This document shows, one piece after another, positions 48,315 to 56,023 of a DNA stretch of 64,000 nucleotides. Within the stretch, counting starts at the first letter, position 1, and the number at the start of each line of letters is the position of its first letter. The position numbers and the translations under genes are program-made. This DNA is from Caldilineaceae bacterium (GTDB taxonomy: Bacteria; Chloroflexota; Anaerolineae; Caldilineales; Caldilineaceae). The notes under the pieces were generated by a model, which was given only the letters and a program-made list of their open reading frames with translations, had not been told where the DNA came from and did no database searches. Where the stretch lies: NCBI GenBank assembly GCA_022821545.1, contig JAJEDJ010000043.1, positions 95,046 to 159,045 of the forward strand. Direction: 5' to 3'.

Positions 48315-49385
48315 CTACTCGCCCGGTGCAGTGCAAGCGGACACATCGGCGCTGCCGTTGTAACTGGTGTAGGGTTCAATGTCGACGTATGTGCTCCAAC
48401 CTACCTGCTCGTCGGGCGCGTAGATTGCATTGAGCGCATCGAGATCGGCGGTGGTGAAGACTTGCGGTGTGAGAATGGTCTCGTGAGGCGGATTGTTGCC
48501 CGTCAGCGCATCGAGCGCGATGGCCATGCCGACGGCGCCGATGGCTGGCGGGTTGGTGACGGCCGCGCCCATCAGACCCGCGTCAGCGAGCTGGATCAGC
48601 TGCTCCACGAAGCCGTTGTTGTCGGCGCCGACGATGGGCACGAAGTCAACATCGGCGACCTGGAACTGTTCAACGACCGGATAGTCGATGCCGGAGGTCC
48701 AGATGCCGTCGATCTCCTGGGTGGTAATGAGGTCGAGGGCCTGCTGGGCGCCGGTGGAGGGGTCCCAGCCGGTGAAGGTGGAGGCCACGACTTCGATGTC
48801 AGGGTAGTTGGCGAGCGCTTCCATGAAGCCGTTGTGGCGGTCGGTGTCGGCGGGGACGCCGTCGATGCCGCGCATCTCCACGACCTTACCGGAACCTCCG
48901 AGCTGCTCGAAGAGCCATTCGGCGCCAAGGCGGGCGTAGGCGGTCTGGTCATTGGTGGCGACGTAGGCGCCCTCGGCGGTCACGGCCTGATCGACGGCGA
49001 CGACGACGATGCCCTGGGCTATGGCCGATTCGATGACGGCGTTGAGGCCCTCACGGTCGGTCGGGTTGAGGATAATGGCGTCGACGCCTTGCGAGATGAG
49101 GCCCTCGAGATCGGCGATCTGCTCGGTGGGGCCGCCGTTGCGGTTGACGACGACGACGCTGTCGACAAGGCCGCTGGCGGTGGCCTCTGCCTTGATGGCG
49201 CAGATCATCTGCTCGCGCCAGCCGTTGCCGACGAGGGTGTTGCTGACGCCGACGACGAAGCCGCCCTCCTCCTCCATCATGGCGTCGCCGCCCGTTTCCG
49301 GCGCCACGGCGACACAGGCAGTAAACGCCAGTGCGAATGTCAGTAGCAGGGTGAGAATGGTGAATCGTGTTGAACGGTTCTTCAT
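48315..49385 (-). CDS. CUT2 sugar ABC transporter substrate-binding protein (RbsB-like)
   Basis: Periplasmic-binding fold of 356 aa. N-terminal signal with lipobox L-A-F-T-A-C (Cys at about residue 23), then [15 protein letters not shown]. Ribose-binding blocks follow: [42 protein letters not shown] eight bases before ATG 49385 is the best ribosome binding site in this operon; an upstream extension to 49460 lacks one. First gene of an eight-gene unit for import and breakdown of a sugar-like compound. An imperfect inverted repeat lies just upstream. Confidence 0.9.
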   Translation of the reverse strand: MKNRSTRFTILTLLLTFALAFTACVAVAPETGGDAMMEEEGGFVVGVSNTLVGNGWREQMICAIKAEATASGLVDSVVVVNRNGGPTEQIADLEGLISQGVDAIILNPTDREGLNAVIESAIAQGIVVVAVDQAVTAEGAYVATNDQTAYARLGAEWLFEQLGGSGKVVEMRGIDGVPADTDRHNGFMEALANYPDIEVVASTFTGWDPSTGAQQALDLITTQEIDGIWTSGIDYPVVEQFQVADVDFVPIVGADNNGFVEQLIQLADAGLMGAAVTNPPAIGAVGMAIALDALTGNNPPHETILTPQVFTTADLDALNAIYAPDEQVGWSTYVDIEPYTSYNGSADVSACTAPGE

Positions 49386-49407
49386 GTGAACTTCCTCCTG
49401 AAACTTG

Positions 49408-49425
49408 GTCCACAATACTGTGAAC
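49408..49425. promoter_or_regulatory. Imperfect inverted repeat upstream of the CUT2 operon
   Basis: GTCCACA-ATAC-TGTGAAC (seven-base arms with one mismatch) lies 23-40 nt before the binding-protein ATG. Its place between promoter region and ribosome binding site would suit a sugar-responsive repressor, but no regulator gene is adjacent and the repeat is imperfect. Confidence 0.25.
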
Positions 49426-49543
49426 ATTCTGTATTCGTTGGTGCTTCTATAAGACTGCATTTGCCGTCCGACATGTCTGGAGGATTGAATTCCGTCGAGT
49501 TAGAAACAGTTCAGGACTGAGCGAAGGCATGCAGCTAGTTCGG

Positions 49544-49888
49544 CTATATGCTACGACCTGTAAGTTTCCCAAGCAGGTCAAACATCGCTTTCAGAACCTC
49601 CTCACTCACGGCTCCGATACGCTCTTGAATGCGACGGCGATCAATAGCTCTCAGTTGAAACATTAGCACTACTGATTCCTGAGTCAACCCATTCTCTAAT
49701 GTAGGGTGGATGAGAGTCGTACCGGCGAAGCGTATTGTCGCCCTGGAAGTTGTAAGAGGGGCAACCAGGACAACTGGAAGTTCTCCGCCGTAGCTGTCAT
49801 CCTACAAAACCACTGCAGGGCGACGGCCGCGTTGCTCGCGACCATTGGCGGCAGGCAGCTCTACCCAGTGAATGTCACCAACGCTCAC
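49544..49888 (-). pseudogene. MazF/PemK-type toxin gene interrupted by an amber codon
   Basis: Reading from GTG 49888, which overlaps the antitoxin stop as GTGA, the frame gives S-V-G-D-I-H-W-V-E-L-P...G-R-R-P-A-V-V-L, then TAG at 49802-49804 (codon 29). It continues in the same frame with D-D-S-Y-G-G-E-L-P-V-V-L-V-A-P-L-T-T and onward to a stop at 49544, 114 codons in all. Both parts match the MazF/PemK endoribonuclease pattern (G-D-I-x-W-V-x-L...G-R-R-P-A-V-V-L-Q/S-x-D...L-V-V-P-x-T-T). One base change (CAG to TAG) explains the stop; no frameshift is present. The toxin should be inactive unless the amber codon is suppressed. Confidence 0.8.
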
Positions 49889-50097
49889 TGCGACTCCACC
49901 TCCCATTCATCGATCATTGCCCATGCCTCAGCACTGGCTTTGTCCCATTGATCCAGTTCGGACTCAATCCCGGGCGGAAGATCTGCCTGTCTAATATGGA
50001 TTTCCACAGGAATACCTTCGGGCAAGGACATATTTTGCTCTGGCACGGCCACACCGTCTCTAACGATTCCAGGAATTACCCAGCGTTCTGATGCCAT
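49885..50097 (-). CDS. Antitoxin of a MazF-type toxin-antitoxin pair
   Basis: A 70-aa protein: W-V-I-P-G-I-V-R-D-G-V-A-V-P, then L-P-E-G-I-P-V-E-I-H-I, followed by an acidic, Trp-rich tail (Q-W-D-K-A-S-A-E-A-W-A-M-I-D-E-W). The front resembles the small beta domain of AF2212/DUF104-like antitoxins; the tail would wrap the toxin. AGAGG lies eight bases before ATG 50097. It starts 16 nt after dppC stops and overlaps the toxin frame by 4 nt. Since the toxin has a nonsense codon, this antitoxin may be an orphan or protect against a related toxin elsewhere. Confidence 0.75.
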   Translation of the reverse strand: MASERWVIPGIVRDGVAVPEQNMSLPEGIPVEIHIRQADLPPGIESELDQWDKASAEAWAMIDEWEVESQ

Positions 50098-50113
50098 GGC
50101 ACAAACCTCTCTA

Positions 50114-51031
50114 CTAATCCCGTTCCCTTGGATCGAGTGCATCGCGCAGGCCGTCGCCCAGGAAATTGAAGGCCAGCACTGTGATCACAATCATGAGGCC
50201 GGGAAAAAAAGCAATGTGGGGGTAGCGTAGAATGAACGCCCTGCCATCGGACAGGGTGCCGCCCCAGGAGGGGTTGGGCGGGCGGATGCCCAAACCCAGG
50301 AATGAGAGCGCCGATTCAAGAATTATGATGCCCCCAATGCCGAGGGTCGCCAAAACGATGATTGGGCCCATGACGTTGGGCAAAAGATGGCGCCAGATGA
50401 TGCGCCAGTCGCGCACGCCGACGGCGCGGGCCGCGGTGACGAAATCGGTCGCCTTGAGGGACATTATGTCTGCGCGTACGACGCGGGCGAAGCGGGCCCA
50501 GCCGGTCATGCCGATCACGACGACGGTGGTAACCAGGCTCGGCCCCAGTACTGCGGCCAGCACAACCAGCAGCGCAATAATGGGAAAGGCCATCAACGTG
50601 TCGATCACCCTGGAGATCAATGTGTCCTCCCAGCTGCCGAGGTAACCGGCCACCGCGCCGATTACTACGCCTAAGGTAACTGCGATGCCGGTAGCCAACA
50701 GGCCGACAAGCAGGGCGACGCGGGTACCGAAGATAACGCGGCTGAGGAGGTCCCGTCCCAGATGGTCGTAGCCAAAAGGATGGGCAAGGGTTGGGCTGCC
50801 GCCGCGCATGCCGCGGAAGATTTCGTCGATGGGATCGTAGGGCGAAATAAAGGGTGCAAAGATTGCCATCAGAGCCAGGAGGAGGATAACAACCAGACCG
50901 CCGACCGCGATGCGATTAGCGCGGAATCTGCGCCAGGCCTGACTCCATTCGGAGCGGCGGTCAGCGGTGGCGGTGAGTTGTTGATTCAGCGCGGTCGATT
51001 CAGGTGCCGTCATGGGTTGGCGCTGTTGCAA
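50114..51031 (-). CDS. Dipeptide ABC transporter permease (DppC-like)
   Basis: Inner-membrane subunit of 305 aa. After a basic N-terminus, one helix precedes the OppC-type segment Y-D-P-I-D...H-P-F-G-Y-D-H-L-G-R-D-L-L-S-R-V. Five helices and the EAA-like loop T-A-A-R-A-V-G-V-R-D-W-R-I-I-W-R-H-L-L-P-N-V follow. The end reads F-L-G-D-G-L-R-D-A-L-D-P-R, diagnostic of DppC/OppC. It is 6 nt downstream of the DppB-like gene. Confidence 0.92.
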   Translation of the reverse strand: MQQRQPMTAPESTALNQQLTATADRRSEWSQAWRRFRANRIAVGGLVVILLLALMAIFAPFISPYDPIDEIFRGMRGGSPTLAHPFGYDHLGRDLLSRVIFGTRVALLVGLLATGIAVTLGVVIGAVAGYLGSWEDTLISRVIDTLMAFPIIALLVVLAAVLGPSLVTTVVVIGMTGWARFARVVRADIMSLKATDFVTAARAVGVRDWRIIWRHLLPNVMGPIIVLATLGIGGIIILESALSFLGLGIRPPNPSWGGTLSDGRAFILRYPHIAFFPGLMIVITVLAFNFLGDGLRDALDPRERD

Positions 51032-51037
51032 GAAACT

Positions 51038-52000
51038 CTAATTGATACGAATACGCGGATCGATGATGGCATAAGTCAGGTCGGTCAGCAGGTTCACGGC
51101 CACGACGAGCACGGCCAGCACGACGACAAGTGACTGAACGACCTGGTAGTCGAGACGAAATATCGAATCGGTAAAGAGGCGGCCTATGCCGGGAATGGCG
51201 AAGACGGTTTCGACGACGATTGTGCCGCTGAGAATGAAGGCGATGCGAAAACCGATGACAGTCACAACGGGAAGCAACGCATTGCGCACTGCGTGGCGGA
51301 CCAGCACGATAGTGTTCGGCAGTCCTTTGGCATAGGCGGTGCGCACGTAGTCCTGCGTAAGGACTTCAAGGGTAGAGGCGCGCATAACGCGCGTCAGGAC
51401 GGCCATCTGTTCGGTGGTCAGCACGAGTATGGGAAGGATATAACCCTGCCACGACTTCAGGCCGAAGGGCGGGATGCGGCCGACCAGGGGCAGGTCGCCT
51501 AACCAGCGCGGCACGTAGAGGGCGAAGAGCACGATCAGCATGAGGGCCAGCCAGAAGTTGGGCAGAGCCACGCCCAGAGTTGAGCCGACGGCGGTACTGT
51601 AGTCGAAGGGAGAGTTGCGGCGCACGCCGGCGATGATACCTGCAGGGATCGCGACCAGCAGCGCCAGCGCAAGCGAAGTGACGTTCAGAATGGCAGTCAC
51701 CGGGATGGCTTCAAAGATCATCTGCCGCACCGGTATTCCCTTGCGAATCAGAGAATCACCGAAATCGCCGCGCAGAAGGTTCCACGCCCAGATGAAGAAC
51801 TGTTCGTGGTGGGGACGGTCCAACCCCCAGCGGGCGCGGATCGCCTCCATCTGTTCCTGGGTAATCCGTATCTCCCCTTCGCCCAGCAGCAGGTAGGTGG
51901 GATCGCCCGGCATCAATCGAATAACGACAAAGGTGCCTACGCTGATCAGGACAATCACGATGGCGCCTTGCAGGATGCGGCGGGCGATGTAGGTAAGCAT
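51038..52000 (-). CDS. Dipeptide ABC transporter permease (DppB-like)
   Basis: Inner-membrane subunit of 320 aa with six helices. The opening M-L-T-Y-I-A-R-R-I-L-Q-G and the first periplasmic segment R-L-M-P-G-D-P are family hallmarks. The ATPase-contact loop is Y-V-R-T-A-Y-A-K-G-L-P...V-R-H-A-V-R-N-A-L-L-P-V, and V-E-T-V-F-A-I-P-G-I-G-R-L is near the end. It forms the channel with DppC. A strong stem-loop separates it from the upstream binding-protein gene. Confidence 0.92.
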   Translation of the reverse strand: MLTYIARRILQGAIVIVLISVGTFVVIRLMPGDPTYLLLGEGEIRITQEQMEAIRARWGLDRPHHEQFFIWAWNLLRGDFGDSLIRKGIPVRQMIFEAIPVTAILNVTSLALALLVAIPAGIIAGVRRNSPFDYSTAVGSTLGVALPNFWLALMLIVLFALYVPRWLGDLPLVGRIPPFGLKSWQGYILPILVLTTEQMAVLTRVMRASTLEVLTQDYVRTAYAKGLPNTIVLVRHAVRNALLPVVTVIGFRIAFILSGTIVVETVFAIPGIGRLFTDSIFRLDYQVVQSLVVVLAVLVVAVNLLTDLTYAIIDPRIRIN

Positions 52001-52037
52001 GAAAAGCAGTGGTTAGTGAATGATGAACAGTGGAAAA

Positions 52038-52066
52038 TGGCCGGCGACCATAGGGATCGCCGGCCA
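52038..52066 (-). repeat. Stem-loop between dppA-like and dppB-like genes
   Basis: A 10-bp perfect inverted repeat (TGGCCGGCGA / TCGCCGGCCA, 9-nt loop), starting eight bases after the binding-protein stop. On the minus strand it is followed by TTTTCC, so it could act as a weak terminator or as a stabiliser of the upstream mRNA. The effect would be more binding protein than permease. Confidence 0.6.
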
Positions 52067-52074
52067 GCGGCGTC

Positions 52075-53724
52075 TTATTCTTCAATCCACCATTTGTAGG
52101 CTTGCTGGTACATTGAGCTGTTCTTCGGGCCTTCGGGCAGCCCCTTGATGCGGGCGTTGAAGACGTTCATCCACTCGTCAAACTGCAAGTTAAGGACAGG
52201 CTGCTCTTCGACAAAGATCTCCTGGATCTCGTGATAGTAGGGTTCGCGCTCTTCGTAGGAGACGACCTGGAGACCCTCCTCGATAAGCTGGTCCATGCGG
52301 GCGTTGTTGAGTTGGGCAAAGTTGTTGCCGCCGGAGGAGTGAAGCGTGCTGAACGGGTCGGGCTCGACCGCGCTGCCGTACGTCCAGTTGTAGAGAGAGG
52401 CGTCCATCGTACCTTCGCGCATACCCTGCAGGATGGTCGCTACCGGCGCCTCCTCCAGTTGCACGTCAACGCCGACGTCGGCAAACATCAGCTGCGCCAG
52501 TTCGGCGATGGGACGCCGGGCCTGGTCGCCTGTGATGGTCGTGATCGTAAAGGAAAGTTTCTGGTCGCCCTTGGCGCGGATGCCGTCGCCGCCAGCGGCC
52601 CAGCCGGCGCCATCGAGTAGAGCCATGGCCTCCTGCGGGTCGAAGTCGTACTGCTTCAGGCCGGTGTGGTGATAGGGGCTGGCCGGCGTCAGGTTGGAGT
52701 GGGAGACCTGCGCGGCGCCGTTCCAGAGCTCGTCGATGATGCGCTGGCGGTCGAGCGCATGCATCAGTGCCTGGCGCACCTCTTTCTCCGCCAGCTGCGG
52801 GATGCTGTTATTCAACGGGAAGTGCTTGATCGAGTTGGCGAGCGTTCGGAAGTTGACGAATCCTGGGTCCTCCTCGAGGAAGATGCTGTCTTCGACCAGA
52901 AGCGGCCAGACCGCGGAGTCCGCCTCGCCGGTCTGCAGGGCGATCATGCGCACGGAGGGTTCGGGCACGATGTCTTCGCGCAGGACGTCGATATTGGGGC
53001 GGCCGCGGAAATGATCGTCGAAGGCCTCCAGTTCGGTGAACTCTGCCGGGCGCCACTCTTTAAGCTTGTAGGGGCCGGTGCCGATCGGCGACGTGCTGTA
53101 GGTCTCCTCGCCCACTTCGGCGTGATAGGCCGAATGGACGATGGGAACGGTGGCCCAGGAGGCCAGCGAAGCGGCGTTGACATTGTCCATGTTGACCTGG
53201 ACGGTGTACTTGTCGGGCGCTTCGACCGAGCCGATGCCGGTGAAGGAGCCGACGATGGGCGCGCCGTTGTCCGGGTTGCGGTAGTAGTCGTAGGTGTAGA
53301 CGACGTCGTCGGCGGTCAGCTCGGTGCCGTCGTGGAAGAGGACGCCCTCGTGCAACTGGAAGGTGTAGGTGAGGCCGTCTGCCGATACGTCGACCGACTT
53401 GGCCAGGACCAGTTCCCGCTGGTTGAATTCGTCGATGGCGATCAGCGGGTTCTGGATGTTGATGATCATCACCCAGTGTACTGTGGGGCCCATGAAGGCC
53501 GGGCTGAGGCCGGCGACCTCCTGGTGGCCGACCCAGGTCATGGTGCCGCCCTGCTTGGGTCCGCTCATTTCGGCGGCGGGGGCCTCGTCGGCTGCGGCGG
53601 CGGGCGCTGCTTCGCCGTCCGCGGCGGGGGCCGCCGGCGCGCAGGCGACCAGCAGCGCGGCCGAGCCTGTCATGGCGGAGTAGCGCAAGAAGTCGCGCCT
53701 TGTCAGTGTTTGCTTCTGTTTCAT
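52075..53724 (-). CDS. Dipeptide ABC transporter substrate-binding lipoprotein (DppA-like)
   Basis: Family-5 solute-binding protein of 549 aa. N-terminal T-R-R-D-F-L-R-Y-S-A-M-T-G-S-A-A-L-L-V-A-C combines a Tat motif and lipobox (Cys at about residue 28), followed by an Ala/Glu/Pro linker. The mature part has F-Q-L-H-E-G-V-L-F-H-D-G-T-E-L-T-A-D-D-V-V-Y-T (the SBP_bac_5 signature) and P-I-G-T-G-P-Y-K-L. The likely ligands are peptides, but the family also binds nickel complexes, glycosides and others. GGAGAGAA lies before the ATG; a consensus promoter is about 290 nt upstream. Confidence 0.92.
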   Translation of the reverse strand: MKQKQTLTRRDFLRYSAMTGSAALLVACAPAAPAADGEAAPAAAADEAPAAEMSGPKQGGTMTWVGHQEVAGLSPAFMGPTVHWVMIINIQNPLIAIDEFNQRELVLAKSVDVSADGLTYTFQLHEGVLFHDGTELTADDVVYTYDYYRNPDNGAPIVGSFTGIGSVEAPDKYTVQVNMDNVNAASLASWATVPIVHSAYHAEVGEETYSTSPIGTGPYKLKEWRPAEFTELEAFDDHFRGRPNIDVLREDIVPEPSVRMIALQTGEADSAVWPLLVEDSIFLEEDPGFVNFRTLANSIKHFPLNNSIPQLAEKEVRQALMHALDRQRIIDELWNGAAQVSHSNLTPASPYHHTGLKQYDFDPQEAMALLDGAGWAAGGDGIRAKGDQKLSFTITTITGDQARRPIAELAQLMFADVGVDVQLEEAPVATILQGMREGTMDASLYNWTYGSAVEPDPFSTLHSSGGNNFAQLNNARMDQLIEEGLQVVSYEEREPYYHEIQEIFVEEQPVLNLQFDEWMNVFNARIKGLPEGPKNSSMYQQAYKWWIEE

Positions 53725-54017
53725 TGGAGTTTCTCTCCTTGGAATGTAGAAAAGTAGGGCTGATGGCTATGGCGTCTTGACCGGAAAGTTCAGTATTGAC
53801 AGTGGTCAGTGCGCTCGGTTTCGATACGGCCTCGAAGGCTGGCAGGGCCGGCCCCAAAATGCGGGCGATCGACGTTTCGGGAACTGCGGTTTGGCCGCCC
53901 AGCCTGCCCCGGTTCAGGAGTTGAAGGGCAATTAGGGGACGACTGTTCGGCGCGAAGTACAAGCTGAATGCGACTTTGAACGAGTCAGAGGGAGCCGTCG
54001 CCTCGTCGGTCTGTGTG

Positions 54018-54046
54018 AGTATAAACAGAGAATGGTGTGCTGTCAA
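54018..54046 (-). promoter_or_regulatory. Promoter of the dppA-like operon
   Basis: TTGACA and TATACT on the minus strand with exactly 17 nt between them. It is the closest match to the sigma-70 consensus in the window and lies far from the gene (start codon at 53724), giving a long leader. Confidence 0.7.
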
Positions 54047-54086
54047 AAAATGGGGTAATTCCCGGACATGTGCGGGGCGGGGGTTG

Positions 54087-54095
54087 TGATAGAAT
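54087..54095 (+). promoter_or_regulatory. Extended -10 promoter candidate for the AAA/DUF4276 pair
   Basis: TG-A-TAGAAT on the plus strand is an extended -10 element; no good -35 is seen, as is common for this promoter type. The start codon lies 45 nt downstream. Confidence 0.4.
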
Positions 54096-54140
54096 GTCAT
54101 GGCGTAAAACGAATGAAATTGACGGCAAAAAGGACTTGCT

Positions 54141-55367
54141 ATGTTAGGAGACAAGAGGTTTATACAATCGCTGCAACTGCGAAATCTGCTCTCTTTCGGC
54201 CCGGATACACAACCGCTGGAACTTGGATCACTGAATGTGTTGATCGGTCCGAACGGGTCGGGCAAGTCGAACTTCATAGAAGCTATCGACCTCCTGCGAG
54301 CCTCCGCTGCCGACTTGGTAGCGCCAGTGCGAGCAGGCGGAGGTGTAGACGAATGGTTATGGAAAGGGTCTAGACTTGCTTCTGTGGCAGAAGTAAATGC
54401 AACATTGTATTACCCAAATGGGATCATGCCACTACGCCACAGAATCCGCGTCGGGACCGTTGGTCAGCGTTTTGAGCTCGTGGACGAAGCGATCGAAAAT
54501 GAACGGGAAGAGTTTGAAGGGGCCACCGACGTACGCTTCTTTTATCGTTATCAAGGAGGCCACCCCGTACTCAGTGTTCGCGCAACAGACATCAATGGAG
54601 AAGTTCCAGGCGGCGAAAGAAGAGAGCGAAAATTGCAGCGGGAGGATCTTGCGCCAAATCAATCTGTACTTTCGCAACGCCGGGATCCGGATCAATACCC
54701 TGAGATCACTTACCTGGGAGACCAATATAGGCAGTTAAAGCTGTATCGCGAATGGAGCATGGGCCCGCATACAGCGCCTCGCAGTCCGCAGCCGGTTGAT
54801 CTGCTTAGTGACTTCTTGGCTGAAGATGCGAGCAACCTGGGTCTTGTTCTTAACGATCTGGATCTCATGGGTGACGTCAGAAGCACTCTCATTTCCCAGA
54901 TTGAACAGTTTTACGACCAATTCGAGAGATACCAGGTTTATTTTCAAGGAGGCACCGTGCAAGTCTTCTTTCACGAAAAAAACCTCCATCACCCCGTACC
55001 GGCCACCCGGCTTTCGGATGGAACTCTGCGTTTCCTTTGCCTTGCTTCAATCCTTTGTCATCCATCCCCTCCTCCGCTTACCTGCATTGAGGAACCGGAA
55101 ATCGGACTACATCCTGACATTCTTCCCATTGTCGCGGAATTGCTTATCGAGGCTTCCCACAGAACTCAAATTATAGTTACAACTCACTCGGACATTCTTG
55201 TTGACGCGCTATCACATGTCCCGGAAGCCGTGCTGGTGTGCGAGAAGGAGAGCAATGCTACAACGATTTGTCGCTTGAGCCAGGATGAGTTACATGAATG
55301 GCTCGAAGAGGAATACTCATTGGGCGATTTGTGGCTTAAGGGCAAGCTGGGGGGCAACCGATGGTAG
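54141..55367 (+). CDS. AAA ATPase (ABC/SMC-like, AAA_21), partner of DUF4276 protein
   Basis: ATPase of 408 aa in the OLD/SMC-like branch. Walker A is G-P-N-G-S-G-K-S at 36-43, right after an S-F-G-P loop. A signature-like R-L-S-D-G-T-L-R-F lies near 290, Walker B C-I-E-E-P-E-I-G-L-H-P near 314, and the switch His in T-T-H-S-D near 348. The middle part (about 100-270) is helical, with no zinc hook or TOPRIM of its own. AAGGA is seven bases before the ATG. Its end overlaps the DUF4276 start by 7 nt (ATGGTAG), so the two are coupled. Visibly less GC-rich than its neighbours, suggesting transfer. By analogy with PARIS and other AAA plus TOPRIM-like pairs it may sense phage; this is inference. 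Confidence 0.82.
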   Translation: MLGDKRFIQSLQLRNLLSFGPDTQPLELGSLNVLIGPNGSGKSNFIEAIDLLRASAADLVAPVRAGGGVDEWLWKGSRLASVAEVNATLYYPNGIMPLRHRIRVGTVGQRFELVDEAIENEREEFEGATDVRFFYRYQGGHPVLSVRATDINGEVPGGERRERKLQREDLAPNQSVLSQRRDPDQYPEITYLGDQYRQLKLYREWSMGPHTAPRSPQPVDLLSDFLAEDASNLGLVLNDLDLMGDVRSTLISQIEQFYDQFERYQVYFQGGTVQVFFHEKNLHHPVPATRLSDGTLRFLCLASILCHPSPPPLTCIEEPEIGLHPDILPIVAELLIEASHRTQIIVTTHSDILVDALSHVPEAVLVCEKESNATTICRLSQDELHEWLEEEYSLGDLWLKGKLGGNRW

Positions 55368-55975
55368 CCGTTACCATATATGTGGAGGGAGGGGGTCCAG
55401 GGAAAGCTGGAAAAACCAAGTTTCGCAAGGGCTTACGGAAATTCATTGAAAGGGCCGGATTCATTGGACATATGCCGGGGATTCTCGCCTGCGGAAGCAG
55501 GGATAGTGCGCTGAAAGATTTCCGTGTCGCCTTAAAGGAATCGAAGGCCAGCGAACTACCCTTACTGTTAGTCGATAGTGAAGCTCCTGTAAGTACTAAC
55601 AGTAAACCTTGGCAGCATCTGCGATCTCGAGACAACTGGGATCGCCCTAACAATGCACAAGATAATCAGGCGCATCTGATGGTGCAATGCATGGAATCCT
55701 GGTTTCTGGCGGATGTCTCGACACTGAAATCCTACTTCGGGCTTGGATTCAAACCCACTGCGATTCCACACCGAAATGATATCGAGCGCGTTCCTAAAAA
55801 CGAGGTTTTCAAACAGTTGGAGTCGGCCAGCAAAGGAAGCAAGAAACGCGCATATCGCAAAGGCAGCCATTCTTTTGAAATCTTGGGCCTCATCGATCCG
55901 GAGAAAGTAGTTGAGCGCTCGCCCTTCGCGAAAAGACTGATCGACACGTTGAAGAACGAACTCCTGCCTTCATAG
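55361..55975 (+). CDS. DUF4276 (TOPRIM-like) protein, putative effector of the AAA pair
   Basis: Protein of 204 aa fitting the DUF4276 pattern. Y-V-E-G-G-G has an acidic residue at Glu9, L-L-L-V-D-S-E-A-P has Asp72 and Glu74, and M-E-S-W-F-L-A-D has Glu112 and Asp118. A basic C-terminal part follows (S-K-G-S-K-K-R-A-Y-R-K-G). The Glu plus D-x-E arrangement resembles the TOPRIM metal site of DNases and topoisomerases, so a nuclease role is plausible but untested. Translation is coupled to the AAA gene by a 7-nt overlap, and GC content is low relative to the window. larA follows 48 nt downstream in the same direction but looks compositionally native. Confidence 0.75.
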   Translation: MVAVTIYVEGGGPGKAGKTKFRKGLRKFIERAGFIGHMPGILACGSRDSALKDFRVALKESKASELPLLLVDSEAPVSTNSKPWQHLRSRDNWDRPNNAQDNQAHLMVQCMESWFLADVSTLKSYFGLGFKPTAIPHRNDIERVPKNEVFKQLESASKGSKKRAYRKGSHSFEILGLIDPEKVVERSPFAKRLIDTLKNELLPS

Positions 55976-56023
55976 GACGCCAACTGCAGCCAACCCAACA
56001 AGAGCCATCCGAAGGAAAAACTC

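Larger units (their letters stand above)
53725..54140. other. Divergent intergenic region with long dppA leader
   Basis: Holds a consensus minus-strand promoter and a plausible plus-strand extended -10, each listed separately. The dppA-like transcript would carry an untranslated leader of about 285 nt. I do not recognise a riboswitch in it, but such length invites one. Confidence 0.45.

Noticed and set aside
53060..54277. Minus-strand frame of 405 codons reaching into the intergenic region
   Set aside because: Its second half is out of frame within the dppA-like gene and becomes Arg-rich; the first half has no motif and crosses the promoters.
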